Shown in pieces: positions 32,144 to 43,527 of a stretch of DNA of 64,000 bases (the stretch's first letter is position 1; every line of letters starts with the position of its first letter). The notes under the pieces are model-generated. The model made no database searches. It was not told where the DNA came from and saw nothing but the letters and a program-made list of their open reading frames with translations. The DNA is taken from positions 153,223 through 217,222 of the forward strand of contig BDDC01000007.1 in assembly GCA_001662425.1 (NCBI GenBank). The letters are read 5' to 3'. The stretch comes from Chlamydomonas sphaeroides. Lineage: Eukaryota; Chlorophyta; Chlorophyceae; Chlamydomonadales; Chlamydomonadaceae. The position numbers and the translations under genes are program-made.

Positions 32144-35100
32144 ATGGCGGTGCAGCTGCTCCTGCCCCTGCTGTTGCTGCCCGCGCTGCTCTCGGCAGAG
32201 CCATCGCGCCCCAACTTCCTGCTCATCTTGCTCGACGACCTTGACGCCACGATGCAAAGCGTCGAGCGGGCGATGCCAGCGACAAGGCGGCTGCTGGCGG
32301 AGCGCGGTACGCTGCGGCGTGGCTATCGGCAGCATGCCAACATGCCCCAACCGCGCCCTGCCCAACCTGCCCCCTCCCCACCAGGCGTGACGTTCGAGCA
32401 GCACCTCGTTACCACGCCCATCTGCTGCCCCTCGCGCGTCAACCTGCTGCGAGGCCAGCTGTCGCACACCACCAACTTCACAGACGTGCTCGGCCCGCAC
32501 GGTGCGCTCCCCGGCGCACCGGACCCGCCGGCCTGCTGCGCCTTCTAGACGTCCAGGACTCACAGCAACCCCTTCCCCGCCACGCTCCATCCCATCCTCC
32601 CCCTGCTGCCCAACCAGGCGGCTATGCCAAGTTCAAGGCCCTGGGCCTGGACCGCGAGTGGCTGCCCGTGTGGCTGCAGCGGGCCGGCTACAACACGCTG
32701 TACACGGGTACGCATGGTCGCCAGGTCGCTTCACAAGTTGCATGAACGTTAACCTAAGCGATACGTGGGTACCTGTTGCCTGTACCTGTACAATGTGCAC
32801 CGTGCAATCAAGTGCGCGCAGTGCTTCATGCTCATGGGCCCCCAGCAGTGGCGTGGGTTACGCAGCCCGGACGCCTGGCGCGGGCCGCGGCACTGCGCAG
32901 CCTCCCGCTGGCCCTGCCGCCGTCCCGCATCCCGCCTTGCCCGTGGGACGGTGCCGCCGCCCTGTCTGGCGCGCCGCCGCGCTGCTCGCCGCGCCCGACT
33001 ACCTGCTTCGCTGCCTCTCTTGTCCCTGCCGCCGTCTCGCGCTGACGCCCTGCCACCCGGCCGCGCTGACGCCCTGCTGGCCTCCGGCCACACCGCCCTG
33101 CCGCCCTGCTCCTGTGCCTCCGCTGGCCCCCCTGAACCCCCTCGTCTGCCCCCTGCCTGCCCCCAGGCAAGTTCATCGTGGACTACACCATCCTCAACCG
33201 CAGCCCGCAGCCCGCCGGCTGGAGCGCCTTTGACGCCACGGTGCACCCCTTCACCTTCGAGTACTACTGCCCCGCCTTCAGGTAGCGCAGGCAGCCACGG
33301 GGGCGCAGCCACGGGGGCGCAGCCACGGGGGCGCAGCAACAGAGTTGCATGGCGCGTGAGTCGTGCCGGGAGGGGGAGGAGCGCCGGGTGGAGCGCGGGA
33401 GGCGGTTGCGCTACGGCGGCAAGGGCGCGCTGCGACCGTCTCGTCCGGAGCAGAGAGGGGAGGGCAGGCAAGCGCTGCCTGCACGCCACGCGCCTGTGTC
33501 GTCCCGCTCGGGGTCATTGACGTCCGTGGCCCTGCTTCCTTCCCCTGCTTCCTTCCTCGGTGCCGCCCGCAGCCTCAACGGAGGCCAGCCGCGCATGTAC
33601 CCGGGTGCGTGCATGACGAGGCGAGGGCGGGCGTGTCCGGAGTGCGGAGCCGGCCGTAAACACACGCTTGACGGGATGACGGCCCCCGCCCCACCTCACC
33701 CGCCCAACCCACTCATCCACCACGGCGCAGGCCAGTACGTCACGGACGTGCTGCGCCACAAGGCGGAGGCCATGCTGCGGGCGGCGGCGGCCGACAGGAA
33801 GAAGCACGGCCGGCCCTTCTACCTGCAGGCGGGGCGGGGGCTCTTGGCATGGCACGTGCAACCACCGGCCGTTGGCGGCCAGCGGGGCGGGGCGGCGGCC
33901 CTCTGAAGGCGCTGTGAGTCAGTCAGGGTGCGACCCCTCGCCACCGCCCTGCAGGTGTCCCCGGCCGCGCCGCACCACTCCATGCATTACGAGTGAGGTT
34001 GCTAGGTCTCCTGAAACAACCTATGCTATGAGTGTATCCTCAGAGTACGAATGATAGTACATAAGGTTATGCATGACAACACATAAGATAATGGATGATA
34101 GCACATACATATACGCCGCATAGTACACAACCGCTGCTCCACTCCATGTCGGGCTGCTGGGATTGGACGAACCCTGCGGAGGCTCCCACGCGCGAGGCCC
34201 TCCGGCCAGCGGGCCCCTCACCGGACGCGCCCCCTGCCCCTCCCAGCACCCCCTACACGCAAGCCTCGCTCCCGCTCCCGCTGGCCCCGCCCCCCCCACC
34301 CTCTCCGCAGCTTCAACGCCAGCGGCTCCCTCATAGCGCGCCACTGGTACCCGCCCGTGCCCGCGGCGCGGCACTGGGAGGAGCTGTCGGGCGAGGGCCT
34401 GCCCCGGCCGCCCTCCTTCAACGACCCCCGGGTCGACGGCAAGCCAGCCTGGCTGCAGCGCCTGGAGCGGTGGGTGCCGGGGTGGGGCCAGCAGCGGGCC
34501 GCAGCGGGCTGCGGCGGCGGCGAGGCGCGGTGCGGGAGGAGCCCACCCGCCCACGGTGCTGACAGAGGTGCACGCGGCGCGCAATGTGGCTGGGGGGCTG
34601 CTGCGTGCCTCGGCTGGAGCCGCAGGCAGCAGGGGCGGGGTGGGGCCGCTTCGGGGTGCGGCAGGCGGGGCAGCTGGGCAATCCCTCCCCTGCCCGTCCC
34701 TCCTGCCGCCCTCCTGCCGCCCTCCTGCCTGTCCCTCCTGCCCGCCCCTCCTGCCGCCCTCCTGCCGCCCCAGTCTGACGCCCGCCAACGAGACCTTCCT
34801 GGAGGAGGTGTACCGCCTGCGGCTGCGCAGCCTCAGGGCCGTGGACGAGATGGTGGAGGCGCTGGGTGGGGCCGGGGCCGGGGCCGCGGCCAGCTGGGAA
34901 CTGGGGAGCGTCGTGTCTGCTGCTGCCCCCGGCACCTGCCTCGCCTCCGCACCTCTCGCCAGCGCAGCGCCCGCCGAGACGGAGCTGGTGTGCCGTCTCC
35001 CTCCGATGCCCTCTAGCCGCCACCCACGAGCTCGCGCCGGCCATGTGCTGACCGGCGCTCCTGTGCTGATCGGCCTCCCCTTCCCATCCCCCTTCTCTTC

Positions 35101-38100
35101 AACACGCCCGCCAGTGTCAGAGCTGGAGTCGCTGGGGCTGGCGGACTCAACCTACGTCGCCTTCACGGTGCGCCGTACTGTGTGGGGGGGACGGGCTGGC
35201 GCTGGGGGACGCGCAGCATACATGCCGCTGGCGTGGTCCCACGGCCACCGTGCCTTGCCTCCCTCGCCCCTGCCCACCATCCCCGTCACGCACTGTCCGA
35301 TAACGGCTGCTACGACGCCCGTCATGGCGGCTTCCCACAGCGCCCTGCGTGCACGCATCCACGCTTCCTCGCCCCTCCGCCCGCCCCGCCCCTCCACCAC
35401 CGCAGTCCGACAACGGCTACCACGAGGGGGTCCACCGCATGGGTAGTGGCAAAACCACCGCATACGAGGAGGACCTGCGGGTGCCGCTGCTCATGGCGGT
35501 GAGCACATGGACTCTGTATACAGTCACATACACACATTAACATATACTTTATACAAAGTATATGTTAATGTTATGTTAATGTGTGTATGTGACTGTACAT
35601 GATGATACGAGCCTTACGAGGAGGGACCTGCGCGTGCCACTGCTGCTGGCGTTGGGTTGGATGATACCAGCCGCCGCAGCCTGGGCAGGGCGGTGGGCAC
35701 GGCATGACTGTGTATCCGCACGTCGCGCGTCATCAGGTCGTGCCGACGTTTCGAGGCAAGGCCAGACCCAGCGCAGGCCAGTGGGGTGCCGCGCCTGGCA
35801 GCCAGCTGTGACCACACGCGCTGTCCCCACGCCGCTGGCTGCTCGCCCTCCCTCCCAGGGCCCGGGCCTGGCTCCCGGCTCCCGCGTCGCCTCCACCACC
35901 GCCCACATCGACATCGCGCCCACCGTGCTGGCACTCGCTGGTGCGGGCGGCATGCGCGGCGGCACGGGGGCAGTAGCACCCGCAGCGCTATCTAGTATAT
36001 TATCTAGTATTCTATATCTATCTAGTGTATATCTAGTATATATCTAGTACTATTATAGTATCTAGTATATGTATTATTATTATAGTATGATATTATGTAT
36101 AGTACATGATCTCCTGGCATCCGCAGCGCTGCTGTGGGCCGCGGCTGTCTTTGCCTGAGCAGTCAGGGTCACACAGTGGAGACGAGCGCGGCAGCGGTCG
36201 CAGCCCGGCGCGCCTTGGCCGGCACCCGGCCGGGCTTTGGCGCGCAGCACGGCACGGCCTCTCACCGCATCCCAATGCACCCGCCGCCACCCACGCGCCC
36301 CACCACTGCAGGCCTGCCGGTGCCGCCCTCGGTGGACGGCGCGCCGCTGCCGCTGGCGGCCGTGGGCGGCGGCCCCGGCTCTCTGCCGCCTGGCTACAGC
36401 TACGGCAGCCCCGAGGCGGGGCCGCCCAGGAACCAGTGAGCGAGCCGGGTGGATGGCCTGTGGCGCTGTGCCGCTGGGGCCGAGGGACGGCCTCCAGCCC
36501 GCCGCTGGACTGATGTGCTGATGGGGCTGCAGGCCTCCTCTCTGACACACTGCCATGAGCACACCTGCTGGCGCCGACGTGGCCTCCCCGCCTGCGCCTC
36601 CCCATCCCAGGATGGTGGCCGAGTTCTGGGGCGCCTGGGACGACGAGAGCATCCACTCGCGGCCGCCCTACCGCAACCACACCTGGAAGGCGGTGCGCGT
36701 GCTGCGGCACGACGGCGCGGAGGCGTACAAGTGAGCGTGCGGCGGCGGCCGTGAGGTGGCGACGTGGCGGGTAGCCGGGGCTGGCGGCTGGCGGCGGGTT
36801 GGAGTTGGCGTACACCCGCGCTGCCTGGCTGCTAACTAACTGCCCAGGCGCCGTACGCCCCAGGTACGTGCTGCACTGCAGCGGCGAGTACGAACTGTAC
36901 GACCTGGTGCGGGACCCGTACGAGCGGGTCAACCTGCTGGCGCCGCCGCAGCAGCCGGCGGCGGCGGCGTCCTGGTGGCCTGGCGGCGGCGGCGGCTTGG
37001 GCGGCGGCGTGGGGGTGCTGGGGTCGCTGCTGCCGGGCCTGGCGGCGGTGCGACCCGGGGGTCACGCCGCCGCCGCTGACGTGACTCTGGCGACGGCAGC
37101 GGCGGGCGCGGAGCCCGATCAGGCCACAGGCGGACGGGATGCGGGGACGGCCGAGGCAGGCGCAGCAGGAGCGGCAACAGCTGCCGGGGTTGCCGCTGGC
37201 GACGGCGGTGGGTCCCCGGCAAGCGTCGTGCGCGCGTGGGCCGGCACGGCATGGGCGCTGGCGTCCTCCGCCGCAACAACACGCACCCGGCGCCGAGCGG
37301 CCGCAGCGGCGCGCGAGAGGGGCAGCGGCCGCGGCTGCGGGTCAGGGCCGGAGCGCGCCTCGCAGGCGGGCGGGCGCTGCTCTTGGGGCGGATGGCTGGG
37401 CAGCCTGGGCGGCGGCGGCGGCCGCCGCTCCGCGGCGGCGGCGCGGGCGTACGGCGCGTGGCTGTCGCGGCTGCGGGGGCGGCTGGATGCGCTGCTGGCG
37501 GTGCTGGCGGTGTGTGGCGGCCGCAGCTGCGCGGCGCCGTTCGAGGTGGGGGCGGAGGGCGGCGTGCGTGCAGGCCACGGCGTGTGCGGGCCATGGCGTG
37601 TGGGGGCCATGGCGTGTGGGGGCCATGGCGTGTGCGGGCCATGGCGTGTGGGGGCCATGGCGTGTGGGGGCCTGGGGCTGCGCTGGCACGACCGCTGGCG
37701 CTCTGGCAGGTCGTGCCCCTGGCCCGTGGAGTCGAGTCTGGACATCTACGGCCTACCTTCCGTACATCATCTTTTCAGCCGCTGCTACGCACGCAGCAGT
37801 ACATGCGGTGTACGCAAGCTGTACGCTAACACACACGCACACACACACACGGGTTCTGTTCTACCTAACACTGGAACACACACCACACACGCAACCCTAC
37901 GCCCTCCGCCGCTGCCAGGTGCTGCACCCCGACGGCGCAGTGTCCGACCTGTCGGCCGCCATGGACGAGCAGTACGACAGCCTGTACGACAGCATCCCGC
38001 GCTTCGCCTTCGACGCCTGCCTGTCGTACCAGGACACCGACAACGAGCGGTCCGCCTTCCGTCAGGCCGTGCAGCAGGCGGCGGCGGCGGCAGCCGCAGC

Positions 38101-38770
38101 GGTGGTCGAGCAGGTGAGTCGGGGCGTTGGACGTCGTGGGGATGCTAGGCCCCGGCCCTGCCGCCTTTCCCTGCCGCCCAGTCTCTCAGCTGTGCAGTAG
38201 GCGAGGCTGTGCATCCTGTCCAGGGGCAGGCACCGCTCGTTGCGCTGCTAGGGGTCCTGGCGGTAGTGGCTCGAGAGGCGGCCTGCCGCTGCGACAGCGC
38301 TCCCTGGGCGCTGGAGCTGCTGTGGCTAGCCACATCGCCGCAGCGAGGCTCCCTTTCGTGCATCTGTCCCTCAGCTGATGCCTCTGTAGGGTGTTCAGAT
38401 CGCCGTAGGTAACCGAAAGAAATACGACCCGCGCGGCACGCCCAGGGTGTGTGCACAGCCTGCTTGGCTGTCATGTGGGTCATGTGGGTCATGTGGGTCG
38501 TGTGGGTCGTGTGGGTGCGTGACGCTCCCCTGCCCCTTTCCACGCCCGCAGGCAGCCGCAGGCGCCGCAGGCGGCAGCGAAAGCGAAGGGGTCGGCACGG
38601 CGGCCGCGGCGTCGGAAAGCGTGGCGCCGCCGCTGCAGCTGCAGCTGCTGGAGTCGGAGGTGGAGGGCTGGGGCGTGCCGCTGCCGGCCCGGTACGCGCT
38701 GGTGACCGACATATACGGCGGCGCGGCGGGCGGCGGCGCCAGCGTGCAGGAGGTGCTGCAGCTGGCGTGA
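32144..38770 (+). CDS. Secreted sulfatase (N-acetylglucosamine-6-sulfatase/arylsulfatase type)
   Basis: Predicted secreted or periplasmic enzyme hydrolysing sulfate esters; green-algal relatives scavenge sulfate during sulfur starvation. Seventeen exons: 32144-32306, 32385-32501, 32618-32707, 33167-33281, 33573-33604, 33731-33828, 33955-33992, 34311-34469, 34774-34865, 35115-35167, 35406-35498, 35859-35940, 36312-36435, 36611-36730, 36864-37545, 37919-38113, 38552-38770. They join in frame to 823 residues. The N-terminus MAVQLLLPLLLLPALLSA is a signal peptide. Metal-site LLDDLD follows, then TTPICCPSR with the formylglycine Cys, GKFIVDY, SPAAPHHS, SDNGYHEG and YEEDLRVPLLM. The C-terminal domain includes EYELYDLVRDPYERVNLL and a C-x(n)-C block before LHPDG. 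Exon 15 carries a long Ala/Gly-rich insertion. The intron after exon 6 is GC-AG. Confidence 0.88.
34008..34131. repeat. AT-rich island in sulfatase intron
   Basis: About 120 bp with many TA/CA steps (atgatagtacataagg, gatgatagcacatacat), in sharp contrast to the roughly 70% GC surroundings. Two related words, atgatagtacata and ggatgatagcacata, suggest a decayed short repeat. Confidence 0.6.
35519..35597. repeat. AT-rich hairpin (inverted repeat) in sulfatase intron
   Basis: The 32-nt left arm 35519-35550 (tacagtcacatacacacatt onward) pairs with the right arm 35555-35597 across a 4-nt loop. The right arm carries an extra 11 nt formed by a duplication of its ttaatgttatg stretch. MITE-like in form, but with no recognised family. 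Confidence 0.85.
35616..35651 (+). pseudogene. Duplicated, frameshifted exon-end fragment of the sulfatase
   Basis: Near copy of the end of exon 11 (35464-35498, encoding YEEDLRVPLLMA) lying 118 bp downstream in the intron, just beyond the AT-rich hairpin. It has one inserted G, which breaks the frame, and a few substitutions. Confidence 0.75.
35989..36110. repeat. AT-rich TCTAGTAT microsatellite
   Basis: Imperfect (tatctagtat)n array followed by attatta/tatagta repeats in the sulfatase intron between exons 12 and 13. Strong base-composition contrast with the neighbouring exons. Confidence 0.85.
37573..37672. repeat. Intronic minisatellite, 16 bp x 6
   Basis: Tandem ggccatggcgtgtggg/ggccatggcgtgtgcg units in the sulfatase intron after exon 15. 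Confidence 0.9.
38471..38517. repeat. Intronic microsatellite, 9 bp x 5
   Basis: Tandem tcatgtggg/tcgtgtggg units in the last sulfatase intron, shortly before the final acceptor. Confidence 0.9.
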
Positions 38771-39668
38771 TGGCTGGGCAATGCAATAGAACCCCTTGCG
38801 CGGCGGACACGTCAACATGAGTAACACAGAGGTACCCATGGCGTGCGGTGGGCGCGATGGTGGCGGCAGCGGTGGTGATGCAGTACTGGTGGTGGTGGCG
38901 GTGGTGGGGGGCAGGCGGCGAATGGAGGCGAGCTGACTTCATGCCGTGCTTAGGCCACACGGCACGAGCCTGTGACTGCGCCCGTGCCCTGCGTTTCGCG
39001 TTGACTTGCTGGTGCCCTGGGGCCCACGGCCCCGTGTGTATGGGTGGTGCAGGGGACACCTCCATCCCCGTGGCGCTGCCAGCGCACTGACGGTAACACC
39101 CTGATGCAGGAACCCGGACACAGCCGCGACGCACGTAGTGTGGCACGACACCACCGTAACAGGCGGAGGTAAGAGGTGCAAGAGGCAGAGGTAATCCGAT
39201 TGCTCAGCTGCCACAACACCGTGCTGCAGCCAGCCCGACCCCGCGGCTGGCGGCGCGCACGGCCGTGGGTGCCGCCGCAGCTACGCCTGTCCCAGGCGAG
39301 CGTCCTGGGGAGCGACGACGTGAAGCACATCGCATATCACACATCCACACAGCGAGACGCGTCCGCGCGTCCGCCCGCCGCCGCGGCCAGCCGTACGCTC
39401 CGCTCCCCAGCGGCCCATGTTCGTCACGGCCCCCGCTCGCAGCACCCGCACCGGGATGCGGCTGCCCACCCACACGCCACCATGCAGCATTGCAGGCAGC
39501 CATCGCGCCCCCCTTATTGTGCTCATGATCCATCAAATCAATACACGGCAGTGGTAATCGCTATGCCAACACGCACCGCGGCCGCAGCCCTGCCCGCAAC
39601 GTCCGCGCATCCCGGCGAGGCCCATGGTAGGCGGTTCCAGGTGTCAGATCAAGGTTCACGCAGCGTCA
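38771..39668. other. Convergent intergenic region, sulfatase / FAM221
   Basis: Should contain the sulfatase 3' UTR. A plus-strand TGTAA lies at 39676-39680, about 0.9 kb after the stop, and may be its poly(A) signal, though it falls inside or next to the FAM221 tail. Short GGT/GTG-rich simple sequence is at 38857-38915. No gene seen. Confidence 0.45.
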
Positions 39669-42600
39669 TCAGCATTGTAAAACCAGCGACCCGCGCCTGG
39701 GCAACTTGCACCACACCAGCTCGAATGCAGCACTGTACGGCGCTAGTCGTACACAGGTCGGAAGCCGCTGGACATGGGCTTCGGCCCCTCCGCCGCCTGA
39801 ACCACAGGCGGCGCCTGCCGCGCCAGCCCCGAGCCCCCCCCCCCGCCCCGCCNNNNNNNNNNNNNNNNNNNNNNNNNNNNNNNNNNNNNNNNNNNNNNNN
39901 NNNNNNNNNNNNNNNNNNNNNNNNNNNNNNNNNNNNNNNNNNNNNNNNNNNNNNNNNNNNNNNNNNNNNNNNNNNNNNNNNNNNNNNNNNNNNNNNNNNN
40001 NNNNNNNNNNNNNNNNNNNNNNNNNNNNNNNNNNNNNNNNNNNNNNNNNNNNNNNNNNNNNNNNNNNNNNNNNNNNNNNNNNNNNNNNNNNNNNNNNNNN
40101 NNNNNNNNNNNNNNNNNNNNNNNNNNNNNNNNNNNNNNNNNNNNNNNNNNNNNNNNNNNNNNNNNNNNNNNNNNNNNNNNNNNNNNNNNNNNNNNNNNNN
40201 NNNNNNNATGCCCCTCCCCATCCCTGCCCCCCTCCCCATGCCCGGCCCCGGCCCCGGCCCCGGCCCGGCACCCACACCCGGCCGCCGGCCGACCGACGAC
40301 GGCCGTAGCCCCACCCCGGAACCCGGCCGCGATGCCGGCGACAGCCCCGGCCCCAAGCCCCCTCGCAGCCCCGGCCCCGCACCGGCGCCCGAGCCCAGCC
40401 CACTGCCCGGCCGCACCCGACTCGCCGACGACGGCCGCACCGGCCCCGACCCCGGCCGCCCCAGCCCGACCGCCGAGCCCGGCCGGCTGCCGGGCCCACC
40501 CCCGCCGCCCGCACCACTCAGCGGCCGGCCGCCCAGGATACTGTACCCGCCGCCGCTCTCCCCAAACCCGCTCGCATCACCCTCCCCGAACCCGCCATCC
40601 TCCAGAGCGCCGCGCGGGCTTCCGCGCCCGCTGCCGCCCGCTCCTCCACCTCCTCCCCCGCCTCCTGCCAGCTCCCGCGGCGGCGGCCACTGCGGCGGGT
40701 TGGCCACCTTGCCCCAGCGGTTGGCCAGCTCCTGGCCGGTGACGGCCCCGCCGCTGCTTGCGGCCATGATGCGGACGCCCTTCTCGCCGCGGCTGACTGG
40801 CACGTTCGCTCGGCGCAGGCTGGGGGAAAGGGAGCCGTCGGAGGCGGGGGGAGGTGGGGCGGGGGGAGGTGGGGCGGCGCAGGGGTGCGTTGCGATGGAG
40901 GGAAGGGAAGGAGGGGGACGTGTGGAGGAGGGGCAAGGCACAGCTGCACATGCAGCGAAGGCAGAGGGGCTCCTGGCGCGCTGACTCCCGGAAAGGCACA
41001 TACAAGGGGGCAGTGCAGGTAACGGCATGGACGTGGCACGCTGGCCGCAGCTACACGAGTGGCAGTGCCGCACACGCTGACGAGCAGCAGCAGCGGTGCG
41101 GGCTCACTTGCAAGGCGCAAAGGAGTCGGCGGTGGAGGCGCTGTGGCCAAAGGGCGAGGCGGCGCCCTCCTTGCCCGTGCCCGGAAAGACCAGCTCTGCG
41201 CCGGGCGGGGTGTCGGGGCTCGCGTCAGTGTGCCGCCCGCGTACCCGGCTCTTACCACCACCCGCTGCGCACATTCTGGCCCGCTGACCTGCCAGGCTGC
41301 CGCAGGTTGACCTCGCCAAGACAAAGCCCCCTTTCCCCGTCTCCTGCCGCCCGCGCACATGCAGGGTTGCAACCTTCTCTCGGATACCACTGCCATGATA
41401 AGTCATACAGCCAGCACATGCAGTACCGGAATGCCGCGACGCTATGAAGAGGCCCCGGCACACCGCCAACCCCAGCCCTCTCACGCCGCATGGCCGGGTC
41501 GTCCGCCAGAGGCCGGAAGTCGTCCCCCACCGGCCGCCCCGCCACCAGCCGCTCGCGGGCCGTCTCAAACACCGACTCGTGGTCCTCCCACAGCTTGTCA
41601 CAGCCCTGGCAGGGTGGGGCGGTGTGGGCGGTCATGCACGCCGCACCCCCAGCCGCACCCCCAGCCGCACCCGCAGCCGCACCCCCAGCCGCAAGAGCCG
41701 GGGCTGCGGCCCTTGCCGGGGCCCATCAGGGGGCCCGTGCCAGGCCGCTCGGATGCTGCCAATGGATTCGCTGCTCCCTCGTTGCTTCCCCCGGGCCTCC
41801 GGCCCGCCCCCGGCCGCACCAGGCAGGCAAAGTTGGACTGGAACACGGGGCAGCCGCAGCGGCAGCGGCGGGAGTTGGGGTCGTGCTCGTCGTGGCCGTG
41901 GCCGCAGCGGCACTTTGCGCGCCAGGTGTGCACGTTGAAGCCCTTGCGCCGCGGCAGCCACCACTCGCCCACCTCCTCGGGCCTGGGTTGCGGGTGTGCA
42001 GGGGAGGGGTTGGGGTGGGGGGCACGGAGCGGGTGGCGCAGGGAGGGCAGGGGTGGGTGCGGGTGCAGAGGTGTGTGTGTGTGTGGGGGGGGGAGTATGG
42101 GCACGAGGCAGCTGTTTGGGGGTGGGCGAGGTGCAGGGCGGCGGTGGTGGCGGTGTGCAGATCGTGCCGAGGGGTTGCAGGGGGGCACATGGAGGGATTG
42201 AGCGTGGTGTTTGCAAATCGCGCGGGCATGGCGCGGCGCGGGGGCGTACCGCTTGGGTACGTAGGCGAAGGCACGGCAGGTGCAGGCCTTGCAGATGGGG
42301 TAGGGCGACTTGGGGCTGACAAAGTAGTGCTCCTTGTAGGAGTGGCCGCAGAAGCAGCGCGCGGAAGGACCGATGCGCGTGCCTGCGTGTGTGGGGGGTT
42401 GTGTGTGTGGTTGGGGGGGGCGTGGGGGGTGGAGGCGAGTGAGGGCCGGGTGGCGGTTGGCTGTTGCGGGGGCGGGCCTCGGTAGTGCGCAGGATGACCT
42501 ACAGTAGTCGCTGCCATTTGCGGTACAGCGAAAGATGCCGTAGATGCCTGTTTCTATAGCGAGCTGGGCGGCCTGCGGGGTAGATGCGAAGTCGCCGCGC

Positions 42601-42913
42601 AGCACGGCGGAGGGGGCAGGGCAGGGGTAGGCAGCTGGAACCTGATGAAGAGTCGCGATCATTGCGACAGCCAAGAGCAAATAGCTCTGGTGGTGGTTTG
42701 TCGCTGGTCGCGGCGTTGGCAAGGAGGTGAAGGTAGAGCGGTCGGCCGCATGCACACATGCCACCCCCGCCAAACCGACGCCGCATACTTGATAGGGTGC
42801 ACAATTTATGCACGCACCTCCTCCTCCGCATCAATCATCTTCCGGGCTCCGGGCGCCAGGCCATATTGCCCCACGCCCTGGAACACCTGCCCGCGAGTTT
42901 GGGCTTGTATCAT
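39669..42913 (-). CDS. FAM221: FAM221 family protein, C-terminal exon interrupted by gap
   Basis: FAM221 proteins are small Cys/His-rich proteins of unknown biochemical role. Exons: 42913-42818, 42641-42503, 42382-42250, 41982-41820, 41605-41485, 41264-41108, and 40819 leftward into the gap. All joined exons stay in frame. The conserved core is complete: GQYGLAPGARKMIDAEEE, then CFCGHSYKEHYF, CKACTCRAFAYVPKR, EEVGEWWLPRRKGFN, AKCRCGHGHDEHD, CRCGCPVFQSNF, and CDKLWEDHESVFE with GRPVGDDF. These Cys and His clusters suggest zinc binding. After this core comes LRRANVPVSRGEKGVRIMA and a Gly/Pro/Arg-rich tail crossing the 355-N gap. The stop is uncertain: two frames left of the gap end at 39669 and 39649. 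ATG 42913 is the first Met before the conserved block. Confidence 0.78.
39853..40207. other. Assembly gap, 355 Ns
   Basis: A run of N inside the last FAM221 exon. The right edge is a (ccccgg)n-like GC repeat (about 40237-40268) and the left edge a C-rich run, so the gap probably marks unsequenced simple repeat. Confidence 0.99.
41641..41693. repeat. Intronic 12-bp repeat ccgcacccccag
   Basis: Four to five tandem units in the FAM221 intron, close to the acceptor of the exon encoding CDKLWEDHE. Confidence 0.85.
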
Positions 42914-43527
42914 GGCTAAACGTTACTTGTAAATACGAGCTGCCTTGTGCATTGTCCAAAGCGATGCGTAGGCAACGGAGTTTTCCGCATACCCAGCACC
43001 GCAGCACGCATGTCTTGCCCCGCTTCCCCGCTCAAGCCCCCGCCCGCCAATCGCAGTGCACTTAACCCATTTGCTGTAGCCATTACTGCTCCACCTCTGA
43101 GACTGAGGGACGCCGTTACTCTTTGCAGGGGCGCTTAGCGCCGCATGCCGCGTTGTGCTGCTAACTACCCGGTCCGCAGAGGGACGCTGATACCTCACCT
43201 GGAAAATAGTCAAGCTGCCCACGGATGATACCAGCGGACATGCGAGTATATAGTCTCGCCGGGGTCAGCCTTCGCGTACTTGCGCTTGCGTGGTTAGCGG
43301 GGGTCTCGTGGGGGTGTGAGGAAGGGAAGGCCCGGGAGAAACCGTGCCGGGCCACGGGCACGCAATGCCAAGCCAGCGGCGCTTGTGTACATCATGTCGC
43401 ATACGTCAAACCACATGGCATGCTCGAACTCACTTGTGGGCAACCCCTGCATTAACTAGCCATATGTCTCGCTAGCAGTGTTCGAGCTACTTGGCAACGC
43501 GAGCCGTTTGTGTCAGGCTCGCCTACG
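42914..43527. promoter_or_regulatory. Divergent promoter region, FAM221 / PARN
   Basis: 614 bp between the two start codons, less GC-rich than the coding flanks. A gagtatatagtctcg stretch (TATATA at about 43246-43251) on the plus strand, about 280 nt before the PARN start, is a TATA-box candidate. No gene seen. Confidence 0.5.

Noticed and set aside
32502..33233. 243-codon plus-strand ORF
   Set aside because: Runs through two sulfatase introns in a frame that breaks the sulfatase motifs.
39176..40984. 602-codon plus-strand ORF across the gap
   Set aside because: Open only because the 355 Ns contain no stops. Flanking sequence on the minus strand encodes FAM221.
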